Shown: one piece after another, positions 25,936-33,829 of the stretch | Layout of the letters: every line of letters starts with the position of its first letter | Numbering within the stretch: the first letter of the stretch is position 1 | Position numbers and translations under genes: made by a program | DNA from: Lachnospiraceae bacterium | Lineage (GTDB): Bacteria > Bacillota > Clostridia > Lachnospirales > Lachnospiraceae | Assembly (NCBI GenBank): GCA_015057085.1 | Contig: SVFB01000100.1 | Location: 1-64,000 of the forward strand | Reading direction: 5' to 3' | Length of the DNA stretch: 64,000 bases | Notes under the pieces: model-generated | The model's input: the letters and a program-made list of their open reading frames with translations, nothing else | Told to the model about the DNA's origin: nothing | Databases searched by the model: none

Positions 25936-27600
25936 TTATTTCAGAAGATGTGTCTTCTTTGCGATTTTTACAAGCAATGCGCCCTTTGGGAATCCTAACA
26001 GATCTTGCTCATCCACGCCCTTCAAAAGCAATAAACTTACAAAATAAACAACCGCTGCAATTACGATTGCAAACAAAGTTGCCACTGCATTGGTATGTAA
26101 AAGCGCAAATATACCTTGGTATGTACCAAAAGCAAAAATTCCCATAATCACAGAGGCAACAAGCGGAAGCAAAAAGGTCTTTACCCACTCCTGGCGATAC
26201 CCACTGTACTTTGTAAGCGCAATTTGATTTAATACACACATCATTAATGCAAAAAATGCATTAGAAATAATAACTGCAAAGATTCTCAAATGGAATAACG
26301 CCATTAATATGACCAAAAGAATCGCGTGTGTAATCAGCGAAATAATTGCATTGGTCACCGGAATCTTCAAGCGGTTAATTCCTTGCAACAAACCGTTTGA
26401 AAGAGTCGACAGGGAATAAAACACAACCGCGATTGCGCCTAAATACATCATATTTCCGGCCAAATCCAATGTAGAAATGGTTCCCGGGAACAATAATTGA
26501 ATAATCGGTTTGCCAAGAACGCCTAATCCGACTGTACATGGGAATGCTATCACCATGACAAGTCGTGTTGCGGCATGTAGCTTATTTCTAACGCTCTCCA
26601 TATCTCCATTGCTAAATGAAGCCGTTAAGGTTGGCACTGATGAGGCAGCCATGGCAGATGCGATGGAAATCGGAACATTGATTAAAAGCTTATATTTTCC
26701 GGTAAAAACGCCCCACCAAATATTTACTTCCGAAGAGTCATATCCTTGAAGTGTCGCGATATTTTTAAACAAATACTGCTCTACAATACCGCTGATATTA
26801 TAAACAGTGGTACTGAGCAATACCGGAATTATCGTTATCACCAAAATCTTCATGGTATAGCTAAATGGCTCCACATTGACTCTGCGTTCCTTTTTCATTT
26901 TCTTTTTAAATACAGTCATATATGCAAGAAAAATGAGGAATACAAAAATCAGGCCGAAGAAGGCACCAATGTTGGTTCCCAAGGTTCCACCGGCAGCACC
27001 ATAAGCCGCAGCATAAGTATCAGGATCTCCTAATACAGCACCGACCTTTTTTCCATATTGAAATAGCACATAAGCTGCCCATACACTCACAATCGCATTG
27101 ACAATCTGCTCAATCACCTGCGAAATCGCACTTGGCATCATGGTTCCAAGACCTTGGAAGAACCCTCTCAATGCACCAAGCAAAGCAACCACCAATAAGG
27201 TAGGCGCCAGTACTTTAAGTGCATATTTTGCCTCAGGAGTCTGCAAAACATTGGCAAAAAATGATGCACCAAAGAAAAGTATTAAAGACACCAAAAGACC
27301 AGCTATTGCAGCAAAGAGCATCGCTCCTTTCAATAACTGGTAAATGTTTCGCTTCTGTCCCAATGCTCTTCTTGCCGATACAAGTTTCGATACCGCAAGT
27401 GGTAAACTGTATGACGAAATAATAAGCATGACATTATAAACTTCAAAAGCAGTTCCATAATAACCGTTTCCCTCATCACCAATAATATTGGTCATAGGAA
27501 TACGATAAATCAGTCCGATGATACGACTTATAATAGACGCCATCGCAAGAATCGAACCCTGAACCAAGAAATTCGATCCCTTAGATTTTGATTTTGACAT
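25936..27600 (-). CDS. Lipid flippase of the MurJ/SpoVB (MOP) superfamily
   Basis: A polytopic membrane protein with about 14 hydrophobic segments over 554 residues. It begins KGSNFLVQGSILAMASIISRIIGLIYRIPMTNIIGDEGNGYYG, the characteristic first two helices of SpoVB/MurJ-type exporters. Members flip lipid II or polysaccharide-lipid intermediates across the membrane. SpoVB, Amj and MurJ functions overlap and cannot be separated by reading alone. No polysaccharide cluster is nearby, so lipid II is the likelier cargo (inference). Confidence 0.87.
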   Translation of the reverse strand: MSKSKSKGSNFLVQGSILAMASIISRIIGLIYRIPMTNIIGDEGNGYYGTAFEVYNVMLIISSYSLPLAVSKLVSARRALGQKRNIYQLLKGAMLFAAIAGLLVSLILFFGASFFANVLQTPEAKYALKVLAPTLLVVALLGALRGFFQGLGTMMPSAISQVIEQIVNAIVSVWAAYVLFQYGKKVGAVLGDPDTYAAAYGAAGGTLGTNIGAFFGLIFVFLIFLAYMTVFKKKMKKERRVNVEPFSYTMKILVITIIPVLLSTTVYNISGIVEQYLFKNIATLQGYDSSEVNIWWGVFTGKYKLLINVPISIASAMAASSVPTLTASFSNGDMESVRNKLHAATRLVMVIAFPCTVGLGVLGKPIIQLLFPGTISTLDLAGNMMYLGAIAVVFYSLSTLSNGLLQGINRLKIPVTNAIISLITHAILLVILMALFHLRIFAVIISNAFFALMMCVLNQIALTKYSGYRQEWVKTFLLPLVASVIMGIFAFGTYQGIFALLHTNAVATLFAIVIAAVVYFVSLLLLKGVDEQDLLGFPKGALLVKIAKKTHLLK

Positions 27601-27612
27601 GATGATAAATTC

Positions 27613-28110
27613 CTATCTCAAAATATTTAACTCATTTAAAATGTTTTTTTGCAACGCTTCCATTTCCTCAGCTTCTGCCTCTTCCATGTGGTCATAGCCA
27701 AACAAATGCAGCATACTATGCGTAATCAAAAAAGCAAATTCGCGTTCTTTTGAATGTCCATATTCCTGCGCCTGTTCACTTACTTTTTCAACGGAAATAA
27801 TGATATCTCCAAGAATCGCTTCCCCTGTATCCGGATTGAAATCCTCTTCATGTTCTTCTAAAAGAAAAGAAAAATCTCCCGGTGTATCATAGGAAAGCAT
27901 TGGAAATGATAACACATCTGTAGGCCTATCAATCTCTCTAAATTCCCTATTAATTTTATGAATTCCTTCATTATCTGTCAAAGTCAGATTCACTTCGGCA
28001 TCATAAGGGAATTTTTCCCGTTCTAAGCAATAATCAATTACTTTTTGAGCCAATGCTTCATAATCAAACTCAAAATCAATTTTGCATTCCGTTTCAAGAT
28101 AAAAGCTCAT
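27613..28110 (-). CDS. ybeY: Endoribonuclease/rRNA maturation factor YbeY
   Basis: A metal-dependent endoribonuclease family needed for 16S rRNA 3'-end maturation and ribosome quality control. The zinc site THSMLHLFGYDHMEE carries the H-x3-H-x5-H pattern. NREFREIDRPTDVLSFPM is the family's N-terminal signature. The 165 residues are usual. It overlaps the upstream PgpH-like gene by 17 bases, and the order phoH-pgpH-ybeY is conserved in Firmicutes. Confidence 0.95.
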   Translation of the reverse strand: MSFYLETECKIDFEFDYEALAQKVIDYCLEREKFPYDAEVNLTLTDNEGIHKINREFREIDRPTDVLSFPMLSYDTPGDFSFLLEEHEEDFNPDTGEAILGDIIISVEKVSEQAQEYGHSKEREFAFLITHSMLHLFGYDHMEEAEAEEMEALQKNILNELNILR

Positions 28111-29305
28111 TAATATGCTCCTCCTTGACCAATAAATCTCTGATTTTCAAAAATTGATTCATTGACAATCCTGACTCATCATAAATACCTGATTGAGAAA
28201 ATTCATTCAGAGTCTGATAAATCAATAATTCTTTATTCCAACCGGAGGCTGTTGCCTCACTCTTTAATACCTGCAATTTCTTAATTGTCGCATCCACGAT
28301 ATGAACCAACGCAGATTCTCTGGTAGAAGGAAGCGCTTCCTCTCCATAATACTCTGATAAGATTTGTGTCAAATCCGTTGGAAAACAAAGCCGTTTTGCA
28401 AAATAAACACCATTTTGCACATGTGGCTCACCTTTCCACATACCCATTCGATAATAGAATCCCGCAGCAGCACACAAATCTACGCGAAGGCCAAGTTCTT
28501 TTGCGCATTCAAAACAGACTTTTGAAACAGTAATCGCATGCAAATACTCAGCTTTTGAATATAAACGAAGCTCAATCACTTCCGGATAAGAATCCGAGAG
28601 GACATCCACTAGCTGATTTTGAATTTCTTCTTCTGTGCCATTTCGTATACGCTTAAACATAAAGAAGCAGACGAAAAATATAATAACAGAATTAATACCG
28701 CTATACAATAACCGCTGAAATTCCAAAGTATGTGTTTCGAAGTACAAAAACAAAAGAGGCAGAAAAAAATTAACAACGGCTAATGCTGTACATACATGCA
28801 AATGATATTCCCGATCATCCAATGCGCGCACCCAAATCATACCTAGAACAATTAAAAGTAAGTAAAGTGCCGTCTCATATTCATGCATATTTGCAATCAA
28901 ACATATCTCTAATGCAAAATACAAGCTCACAGATACGCTGATGACAGTATTGCAAACCGTATACATAATAATCGGGAACAATAAAACCGGGCGAACATAC
29001 GCCGGCAAAAAATAAATGCCTGCAGCAATGAGTGTACATACTCCGAATCCCACCGCAATGCGAATAAAGGTGGTTTCTATATTACATGAAATTTTCGCTC
29101 TTTTGCGTTCATATTCCATTTGAAAAATGATTGCCAGGAAAAATAAGATATCGATTGTATAATTGCAAACCCAAATATCAAATCCGACCTTTTCGGCAAA
29201 ACAGTAAAAAGAAGTGATACTCATCATACATAAGGCAATCACCAAAAAAGAAATCACCCTGTAATGGCTAAGAGTTTCATTTTCTGTCATTTCATTTCCT
29301 GTCAT
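28094..29305 (-). CDS. PgpH-like membrane protein with a degenerate HD domain
   Basis: It occupies the place of PgpH, the 7TM-HD c-di-AMP phosphodiesterase, between phoH and ybeY. About seven hydrophobic segments (residues 15-220) are followed by a C-terminal domain aligning with HD hydrolases: LHAITVSKVCFECAKELGL keeps the first His (H256), and LVHIVDATIKKLQ keeps the last Asp (D338). The essential pair in YHDIGK has become YYRMG (R286-M287), and the HH region reads EYYGEE. The large extracellular domain of PgpH is also missing: 403 residues against about 700. It is probably catalytically dead, perhaps a sensor. Start is ATG 29305 (4-base overlap with phoH) or 29290. Confidence 0.72.
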   Translation of the reverse strand: MTGNEMTENETLSHYRVISFLVIALCMMSITSFYCFAEKVGFDIWVCNYTIDILFFLAIIFQMEYERKRAKISCNIETTFIRIAVGFGVCTLIAAGIYFLPAYVRPVLLFPIIMYTVCNTVISVSVSLYFALEICLIANMHEYETALYLLLIVLGMIWVRALDDREYHLHVCTALAVVNFFLPLLFLYFETHTLEFQRLLYSGINSVIIFFVCFFMFKRIRNGTEEEIQNQLVDVLSDSYPEVIELRLYSKAEYLHAITVSKVCFECAKELGLRVDLCAAAGFYYRMGMWKGEPHVQNGVYFAKRLCFPTDLTQILSEYYGEEALPSTRESALVHIVDATIKKLQVLKSEATASGWNKELLIYQTLNEFSQSGIYDESGLSMNQFLKIRDLLVKEEHINELLS

Positions 29306-30303
29306 TTCTTAGTCCCCTGTCTGCCGTTTCCTCTGCTTTTTCCCACAGCTTTTTTCTCATAATCGTCATAAGCCTGAACGATTTTCTGTACCAAAGGATG
29401 TCTCACAACATCTTTTCCTGTCAAAGTACAAATTCCAATATCATCAACTTTTTTAAGCACCTTCAGAGCAACATCTAAACCGGAAGTTTGCCCCGGTGCC
29501 AAATCCTTTTGTGTAGCATCGCCGGTAATTACAGCTTTCGATCCAAATCCGATTCTTGTTAAAAACATCTTCATCTGTGCCGGAGTCGTATTTTGAGCCT
29601 CATCCAAAATAATAAAAGCATTGTCTAATGTTCTTCCTCGCATATAAGCAAGAGGTGCCACCTCAATCAATCCTTTTTCCATATTTCTTTGAAAACTTTC
29701 AGCACCCATAATCTGATATAGAGCATCATAAAGCGGTCTTAAATACGGATCTACCTTACTCTGTAAATCTCCCGGCAAGAATCCCAGCTTTTCACCCGCT
29801 TCTATTGCAGGTCTGGTAAGAATGATACGACTGACATCTTCGTTTTTAAATGCAGTAATAGCCATAGCCATGGCAAGGTATGTTTTACCTGTTCCTGCCG
29901 GACCGATTCCAAAGGTAATCATGCGCTTTCTAATCGCATCGGTATATTCTTTTTGACCAATTGTCTTTGGCTTCACCGGTTTTCCATTTATGGTATGGCA
30001 AATCACATCTGAATCAATCTGCGATAATGCTCCGATTCGATTTTCCTGCTGTAATGCCAGTGCATAATTGACATTTTGTTCAGTGATACCATCACCTTTT
30101 TTCTGTAATTCGTACAATTCCAAAAATACAGCCTTTGCGCTTTCGCAATCAGAAGGAAGACCGATAATTTTCAATGTATCTTCACGTACCACGACGGTTA
30201 CATGAAGCGTTCTTTCAATCTTTTTCACATTTGCATCAAATTGTCCAAAAATTTCGGTCATCGCCGAACTTGGAATATCCACAAACACTTCTTGAATATT
30301 CAT
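29302..30303 (-). CDS. phoH: PhoH-like ATPase (YbeZ type)
   Basis: A P-loop ATPase related to superfamily 1 helicases, linked with YbeY in rRNA processing. An N-terminal KH-like region (LHVTVVVREDTLKIIGLPSDCESAK) precedes the PhoH domain with Walker A GPAGTGKTYLAMAMA, RPAIEAGEKLGFLPGDL, Walker B AFIILDEAQNTTPAQM and ITGDATQKDL. 333 residues is standard. AAAGGAG lies upstream. It begins the phoH-(PgpH-like)-ybeY run, all overlapping. Confidence 0.94.
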   Translation of the reverse strand: MNIQEVFVDIPSSAMTEIFGQFDANVKKIERTLHVTVVVREDTLKIIGLPSDCESAKAVFLELYELQKKGDGITEQNVNYALALQQENRIGALSQIDSDVICHTINGKPVKPKTIGQKEYTDAIRKRMITFGIGPAGTGKTYLAMAMAITAFKNEDVSRIILTRPAIEAGEKLGFLPGDLQSKVDPYLRPLYDALYQIMGAESFQRNMEKGLIEVAPLAYMRGRTLDNAFIILDEAQNTTPAQMKMFLTRIGFGSKAVITGDATQKDLAPGQTSGLDVALKVLKKVDDIGICTLTGKDVVRHPLVQKIVQAYDDYEKKAVGKSRGNGRQGTKK

Positions 30304-30345
30304 AGTGTTTTTGCAACTCCTTTATTTGTATTCCTTTATTTCTAC

Positions 30346-30825
30346 TCATTTATGATAAGGTTCATTCTTCATAATCCGAAAGCAGCGATAGATTTGTTCT
30401 GCCAAAATCACACGCATCAATTGATGCGGAAATGTGAAATCTGAAAAAGATAATGTTTCATGGCATTTCTTTAACACCTGATCGCTTAAGCCCAAAGAAC
30501 CCCCTATAATAAAACAGATATGGCTGTTTCCGGAGATTGTCAGACTTTCGATATGCTTTGAAAATGCTACAGAATCATAACTTTTCCCATTGATTGCAAG
30601 GGCTATCAAATGCATATCATCTTTGATATTTGCAAGTATGCGCTCGCCTTCTTTATCTTTAATCATATTTTCTTCTGCCTGGGAAGGATTTTCAATGGTC
30701 TTTTCGTCATTGACTTCTATGATTTGAAATTTAGTATATCGACTGAGACGCTTCTCATACTCTGCCACTGCTTCTCGATAGAATTTTTCCTTTGTTTTAC
30801 CGACACATATTATTGTAATTTTCAT
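30346..30825 (-). CDS. rlmH: 23S rRNA (pseudouridine-1915 N3) methyltransferase
   Basis: A SPOUT-class enzyme methylating pseudouridine 1915 in helix 69 of assembled 70S ribosomes. It starts MKITIICVGKTKEKF, has the SAM-binding trefoil-knot signature CFIIGGSLGLSDQV, and ends LMRVILAEQIYRCFRIMKNEPYHK, all diagnostic. ATG 30825 gives 159 residues, the usual RlmH size; the open frame extends upstream through a terminator and is not used. There is no Shine-Dalgarno site, and the -10 element is only 6 bases away, suggesting a leaderless message. Confidence 0.95.
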   Translation of the reverse strand: MKITIICVGKTKEKFYREAVAEYEKRLSRYTKFQIIEVNDEKTIENPSQAEENMIKDKEGERILANIKDDMHLIALAINGKSYDSVAFSKHIESLTISGNSHICFIIGGSLGLSDQVLKKCHETLSFSDFTFPHQLMRVILAEQIYRCFRIMKNEPYHK

Positions 30826-30831
30826 AGAAAC

Positions 30832-30840
30832 ATTATACCA
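30832..30840 (-). promoter_or_regulatory. Extended -10 promoter of rlmH, implying a leaderless mRNA
   Basis: On the minus strand TGGTATAAT is a perfect extended -10 (TGnTATAAT). Its last base is 6 bases before the ATG, so the usual start at +7 would fall on the A of the initiation codon. No good -35 lies 17 bases upstream, as expected for an extended -10 promoter. A terminator stem lies directly upstream (30855-30886). Confidence 0.65.
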
Positions 30841-30854
30841 TATAATAGACAAAT

Positions 30855-30886
30855 AAAAACCATGCAGAATGAACTGCATGGTTTTT
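30855..30886 (-). terminator. Bidirectional-looking terminator after the zinc-ribbon/TPR gene
   Basis: A 13-bp perfect stem AAAAACCATGCAG (30855-30867) / CTGCATGGTTTTT (30874-30886) with a 6-nt loop. T-runs are present on both strands. It sits directly after the stop at 30890 and upstream of the rlmH promoter. Confidence 0.88.
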
Positions 30887-30889
30887 TGA

Positions 30890-32071
30890 TTATTCTTCTG
30901 TGGCATAATAAACAAAATTTCCGCGATAGACATCGCTTGTCAATTTTGTTTGTTCATCATATAAAATAACTGTCAACACATTATTTCCTTCCGGAATAGA
31001 AATCGGATTATAATATTTATTGGCTGATTCCGATGTCGGATCAGGTACATTTCCATCCCATGAATAATAAGCAGTACAACCTTCCGGAACTGTCACTTCT
31101 ATTTTAGAATTCTCAGCAATGGAACCATCAGACGCTGTATTAATAATCTTCACTTCTGGTCGTTCCGGTGCATCGATTTCGATAACAAATTCCTTTTCTA
31201 CAATTTCACTGAAAAGACCTTTGTCATTCTTGCAAACAGCTTTGATTGTGAAAGTTCCGAGTGAATCCAGATCTATGGAATTTACATATTTATATCCACC
31301 TAAAGTCGGATCCGAACCATCGGTCGTATAATAAATATCATTATTTCCGGCCGAGGACAATTTCAATTCCAAAAATTCATGATATGTGCCCTCGTCCTTC
31401 GAGAATTCCGGTGCAGTTACAATATAATCCGCAAATAAAGACAATACCGCATTATCAGTAATTCCTGAAGCCAAATCTACAATCGAATCAATATCATTTT
31501 TCATATTGTAAATTTCAATCATTGTTTTATAAGCTTCCAGGTTCGAAGAATCAATGCGAATAATCTCCTGACATAATACCAAAGCGGAATCATATTCTAG
31601 CTCTTTCATATAACAATCCACCAGGAGAGCTCTTGAATCTACATCATCCTTGTCAATTGAGATGGCCTTTTCAAGATATGATATTGCGGAATCATATTCC
31701 TGAGCTTTAACCGCTTCTACAGCCTTCTGATATTGATAATCAAAGGATTGTGCATTTCTGGATTTATGCGCAGCAACGATCAAAATGCTAATGATGATAA
31801 TCAAAGCAATTCCAAGAGAGATTCCCGCAACGATCAAAATCTTCTGACGATGCTTTTGCTCATTTGCTTTTTGAATTCGCTCTTGCTCTTTTTGCTTTTC
31901 ACGCAACATTTCTTCATTGCGTTTTTCATTGGCATTTTCTTCCTCAAAGATTTCTCTTAATAAATCTTCTTCAAAGGCATTATAATCCGGCACCATCTGA
32001 ATGGCTTTCCCGCATTTTGGACAATATACCTTTCCATCTTCAATCGGTGTTCCGCAATGAGTACACTTCAT
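30890..32071 (-). CDS. Zinc-ribbon, single-TM, TPR and chitobiase-C-like repeat protein
   Basis: Domains in order: a zinc ribbon with C3-x2-C6 and C17-x2-C20; a charged coiled coil (about residues 33-75); one transmembrane helix (about 78-100); TPR-like helices (about 110-215, DYQYQKAVEAVKAQEYDSAISYLEKAISI); then two beta-sandwich repeats (about 220-300 and 305-390) with IYYTTDGSDPT and AYYSWDGNVPDPTS, the hallmark of chitobiase/hexosaminidase C-terminal domains. The ribbon is cytoplasmic and the rest outside. It could be a cell-surface scaffold or sugar-binding protein; the function is unknown. It has its own terminator. Confidence 0.8.
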   Translation of the reverse strand: MKCTHCGTPIEDGKVYCPKCGKAIQMVPDYNAFEEDLLREIFEEENANEKRNEEMLREKQKEQERIQKANEQKHRQKILIVAGISLGIALIIIISILIVAAHKSRNAQSFDYQYQKAVEAVKAQEYDSAISYLEKAISIDKDDVDSRALLVDCYMKELEYDSALVLCQEIIRIDSSNLEAYKTMIEIYNMKNDIDSIVDLASGITDNAVLSLFADYIVTAPEFSKDEGTYHEFLELKLSSAGNNDIYYTTDGSDPTLGGYKYVNSIDLDSLGTFTIKAVCKNDKGLFSEIVEKEFVIEIDAPERPEVKIINTASDGSIAENSKIEVTVPEGCTAYYSWDGNVPDPTSESANKYYNPISIPEGNNVLTVILYDEQTKLTSDVYRGNFVYYATEE

Positions 32072-32104
32072 AAAATCAATTACTCCTTTAATCGGACGAC
32101 AAAA

Positions 32105-33775
32105 CTAGAACAAACCTGTAATCACGCCGTCATCATTGACATCAATTCCATATGCCGCAGGTGTCTTTGGCAATCCCGGCATCGTCATAATTGAACCATT
32201 AACTGCAACTACAAATCCTGCGCCGGCAGAAACATATACTTCTCTCACATTCAAAGTGAAATTGGAAGGACGACCAAGCTTCTTTGGATCATCCGATAAT
32301 GAATACTGTGTTTTTGCCATACAAACAGGGAAATCTCCCATTCCAAGGTCTGTAATACGCTTTAATTCTTTTTCTGCAGCTGCTGAATATGAAACATCGC
32401 TGGCTCCGTAGATTTCACGTGCAATGGTTTCGATTTTTTCTTTTAATGATAATGAATAATCATATAACTGCTGATACTCAGACTTCTTATTTTCTAAAGT
32501 CTCAAGCACTTTATTGGCAAGAGCGATTCCACCTTCGCCACCTTTTTCCCAAACTTCAGAAAGTGCAAAATCACATCCGCGTTCTTTGCAGAAGTTCTCT
32601 ACAAAAGAGGTTTCAGCCTCTGTATCGGTCACAAAAGAGTTTAAGGTAACTACTACAGGAATCTTGTATTTCTGCAAATTCTCGATATGCTTTTCAATAT
32701 TCACAATACCCTTTTTCAAAGCATCTACATTTTCTGCTGAAAGCTGATCCTTTGGAACTCCTCCATTATATTTTAATGCGCGAATGGTTGCAACCAAAAC
32801 AACTGCATCAGGATGAAGTCCTGCCATTGGACACTTAATATCAAGGAACTTCTCAGCGCCTAAATCTGCGCCGAATCCTGCCTCTGTCACAACATAATCA
32901 GCAAGTTTCAAAGCTGTTTTTGTTGCGCGAACACTGTTGCAGCCATGAGCAATATTTGCAAAAGGACCACCATGTACCAATGCCGGTGTGTGTTCAAGTG
33001 TTTGAATCAAATTTGGCTTTAGCGCATCTTTTAAGAGAGCCGCCATAGAACCTACTGCTTTTAAATCCTTTGCTGTTACAGGCTTGCCATCAAATGTATA
33101 AGCTACAATGATATTGCTTAAACGCTTCTTCAAATCATCCATATCATCCGCAAGGCAAAGGATTGCCATGATTTCAGAAGCAACAGTAATGACAAAATGA
33201 TCCTCTCGAACCATTCCATCCATTTTATTTCCCAATCCTACAACCACATTACGTAAAACACGGTCATTAATATCCAAACAACGTTTCCAAACAACCTGTC
33301 TTGGATCAATTCCAAGTTCATTTCCCTGCTGAATATGATTATCCAACAATGCGGCTAATAAATTGTTTGCAGAGGTGATTGCATGAAAATCTCCGGTAAA
33401 ATGAAGATTTAAATCTTCCATCGGTACAACCTGTGCATATCCACCACCGGCTGCTCCACCCTTGATTCCAAAACACGGTCCCAAAGAAGGCTCACGAAGA
33501 GCAAGAATTGCTTTCTTACCCAGTTTGCCAAAAGCTTCACCCAGTCCCACACTGGTGGTTGTCTTACCCTCTCCTGCCGGAGTCGGATTAATCGCAGTGA
33601 CAAGAATTAACTTTCCATCCGGATTGTTTTTGGTTCGCTCAATCAGTTCATCAGAAATCTTCGCCTTGTATTTTCCGTAAAATTCAAGGTCTTCTGCATC
33701 AATACCGATTGTTTTTGCAACATCACCGATATTCCACATCTGTGCACTCTGTGCAATTTCAATGTCCGTTTTCAT
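32105..33775 (-). CDS. fhs: Formate-tetrahydrofolate ligase
   Basis: Makes 10-formyl-THF from formate, THF and ATP, a key step of one-carbon metabolism and of the methyl branch of the Wood-Ljungdahl pathway. The P-loop is [20 protein letters not shown]. Other family blocks are [38 protein letters not shown] and the C-terminal [24 protein letters not shown]. At 556 residues it is full length. AGGAGG is 5 bases before the ATG. No other one-carbon genes adjoin it, so acetogenesis cannot be inferred. Confidence 0.97.
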   Translation of the reverse strand: MKTDIEIAQSAQMWNIGDVAKTIGIDAEDLEFYGKYKAKISDELIERTKNNPDGKLILVTAINPTPAGEGKTTTSVGLGEAFGKLGKKAILALREPSLGPCFGIKGGAAGGGYAQVVPMEDLNLHFTGDFHAITSANNLLAALLDNHIQQGNELGIDPRQVVWKRCLDINDRVLRNVVVGLGNKMDGMVREDHFVITVASEIMAILCLADDMDDLKKRLSNIIVAYTFDGKPVTAKDLKAVGSMAALLKDALKPNLIQTLEHTPALVHGGPFANIAHGCNSVRATKTALKLADYVVTEAGFGADLGAEKFLDIKCPMAGLHPDAVVLVATIRALKYNGGVPKDQLSAENVDALKKGIVNIEKHIENLQKYKIPVVVTLNSFVTDTEAETSFVENFCKERGCDFALSEVWEKGGEGGIALANKVLETLENKKSEYQQLYDYSLSLKEKIETIAREIYGASDVSYSAAAEKELKRITDLGMGDFPVCMAKTQYSLSDDPKKLGRPSNFTLNVREVYVSAGAGFVVAVNGSIMTMPGLPKTPAAYGIDVNDDGVITGLF

Positions 33776-33829
33776 TCTGGCCTCCTAATCATAAAACTCT
33801 CTCAAATCTCACAAGAAACAGTATCATGT

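Noticed and set aside
30826-30933. Longer N-terminus for RlmH
   Set aside because: The extension runs through the promoter and a terminator stem, and ATG 30825 gives the conserved family start and length.
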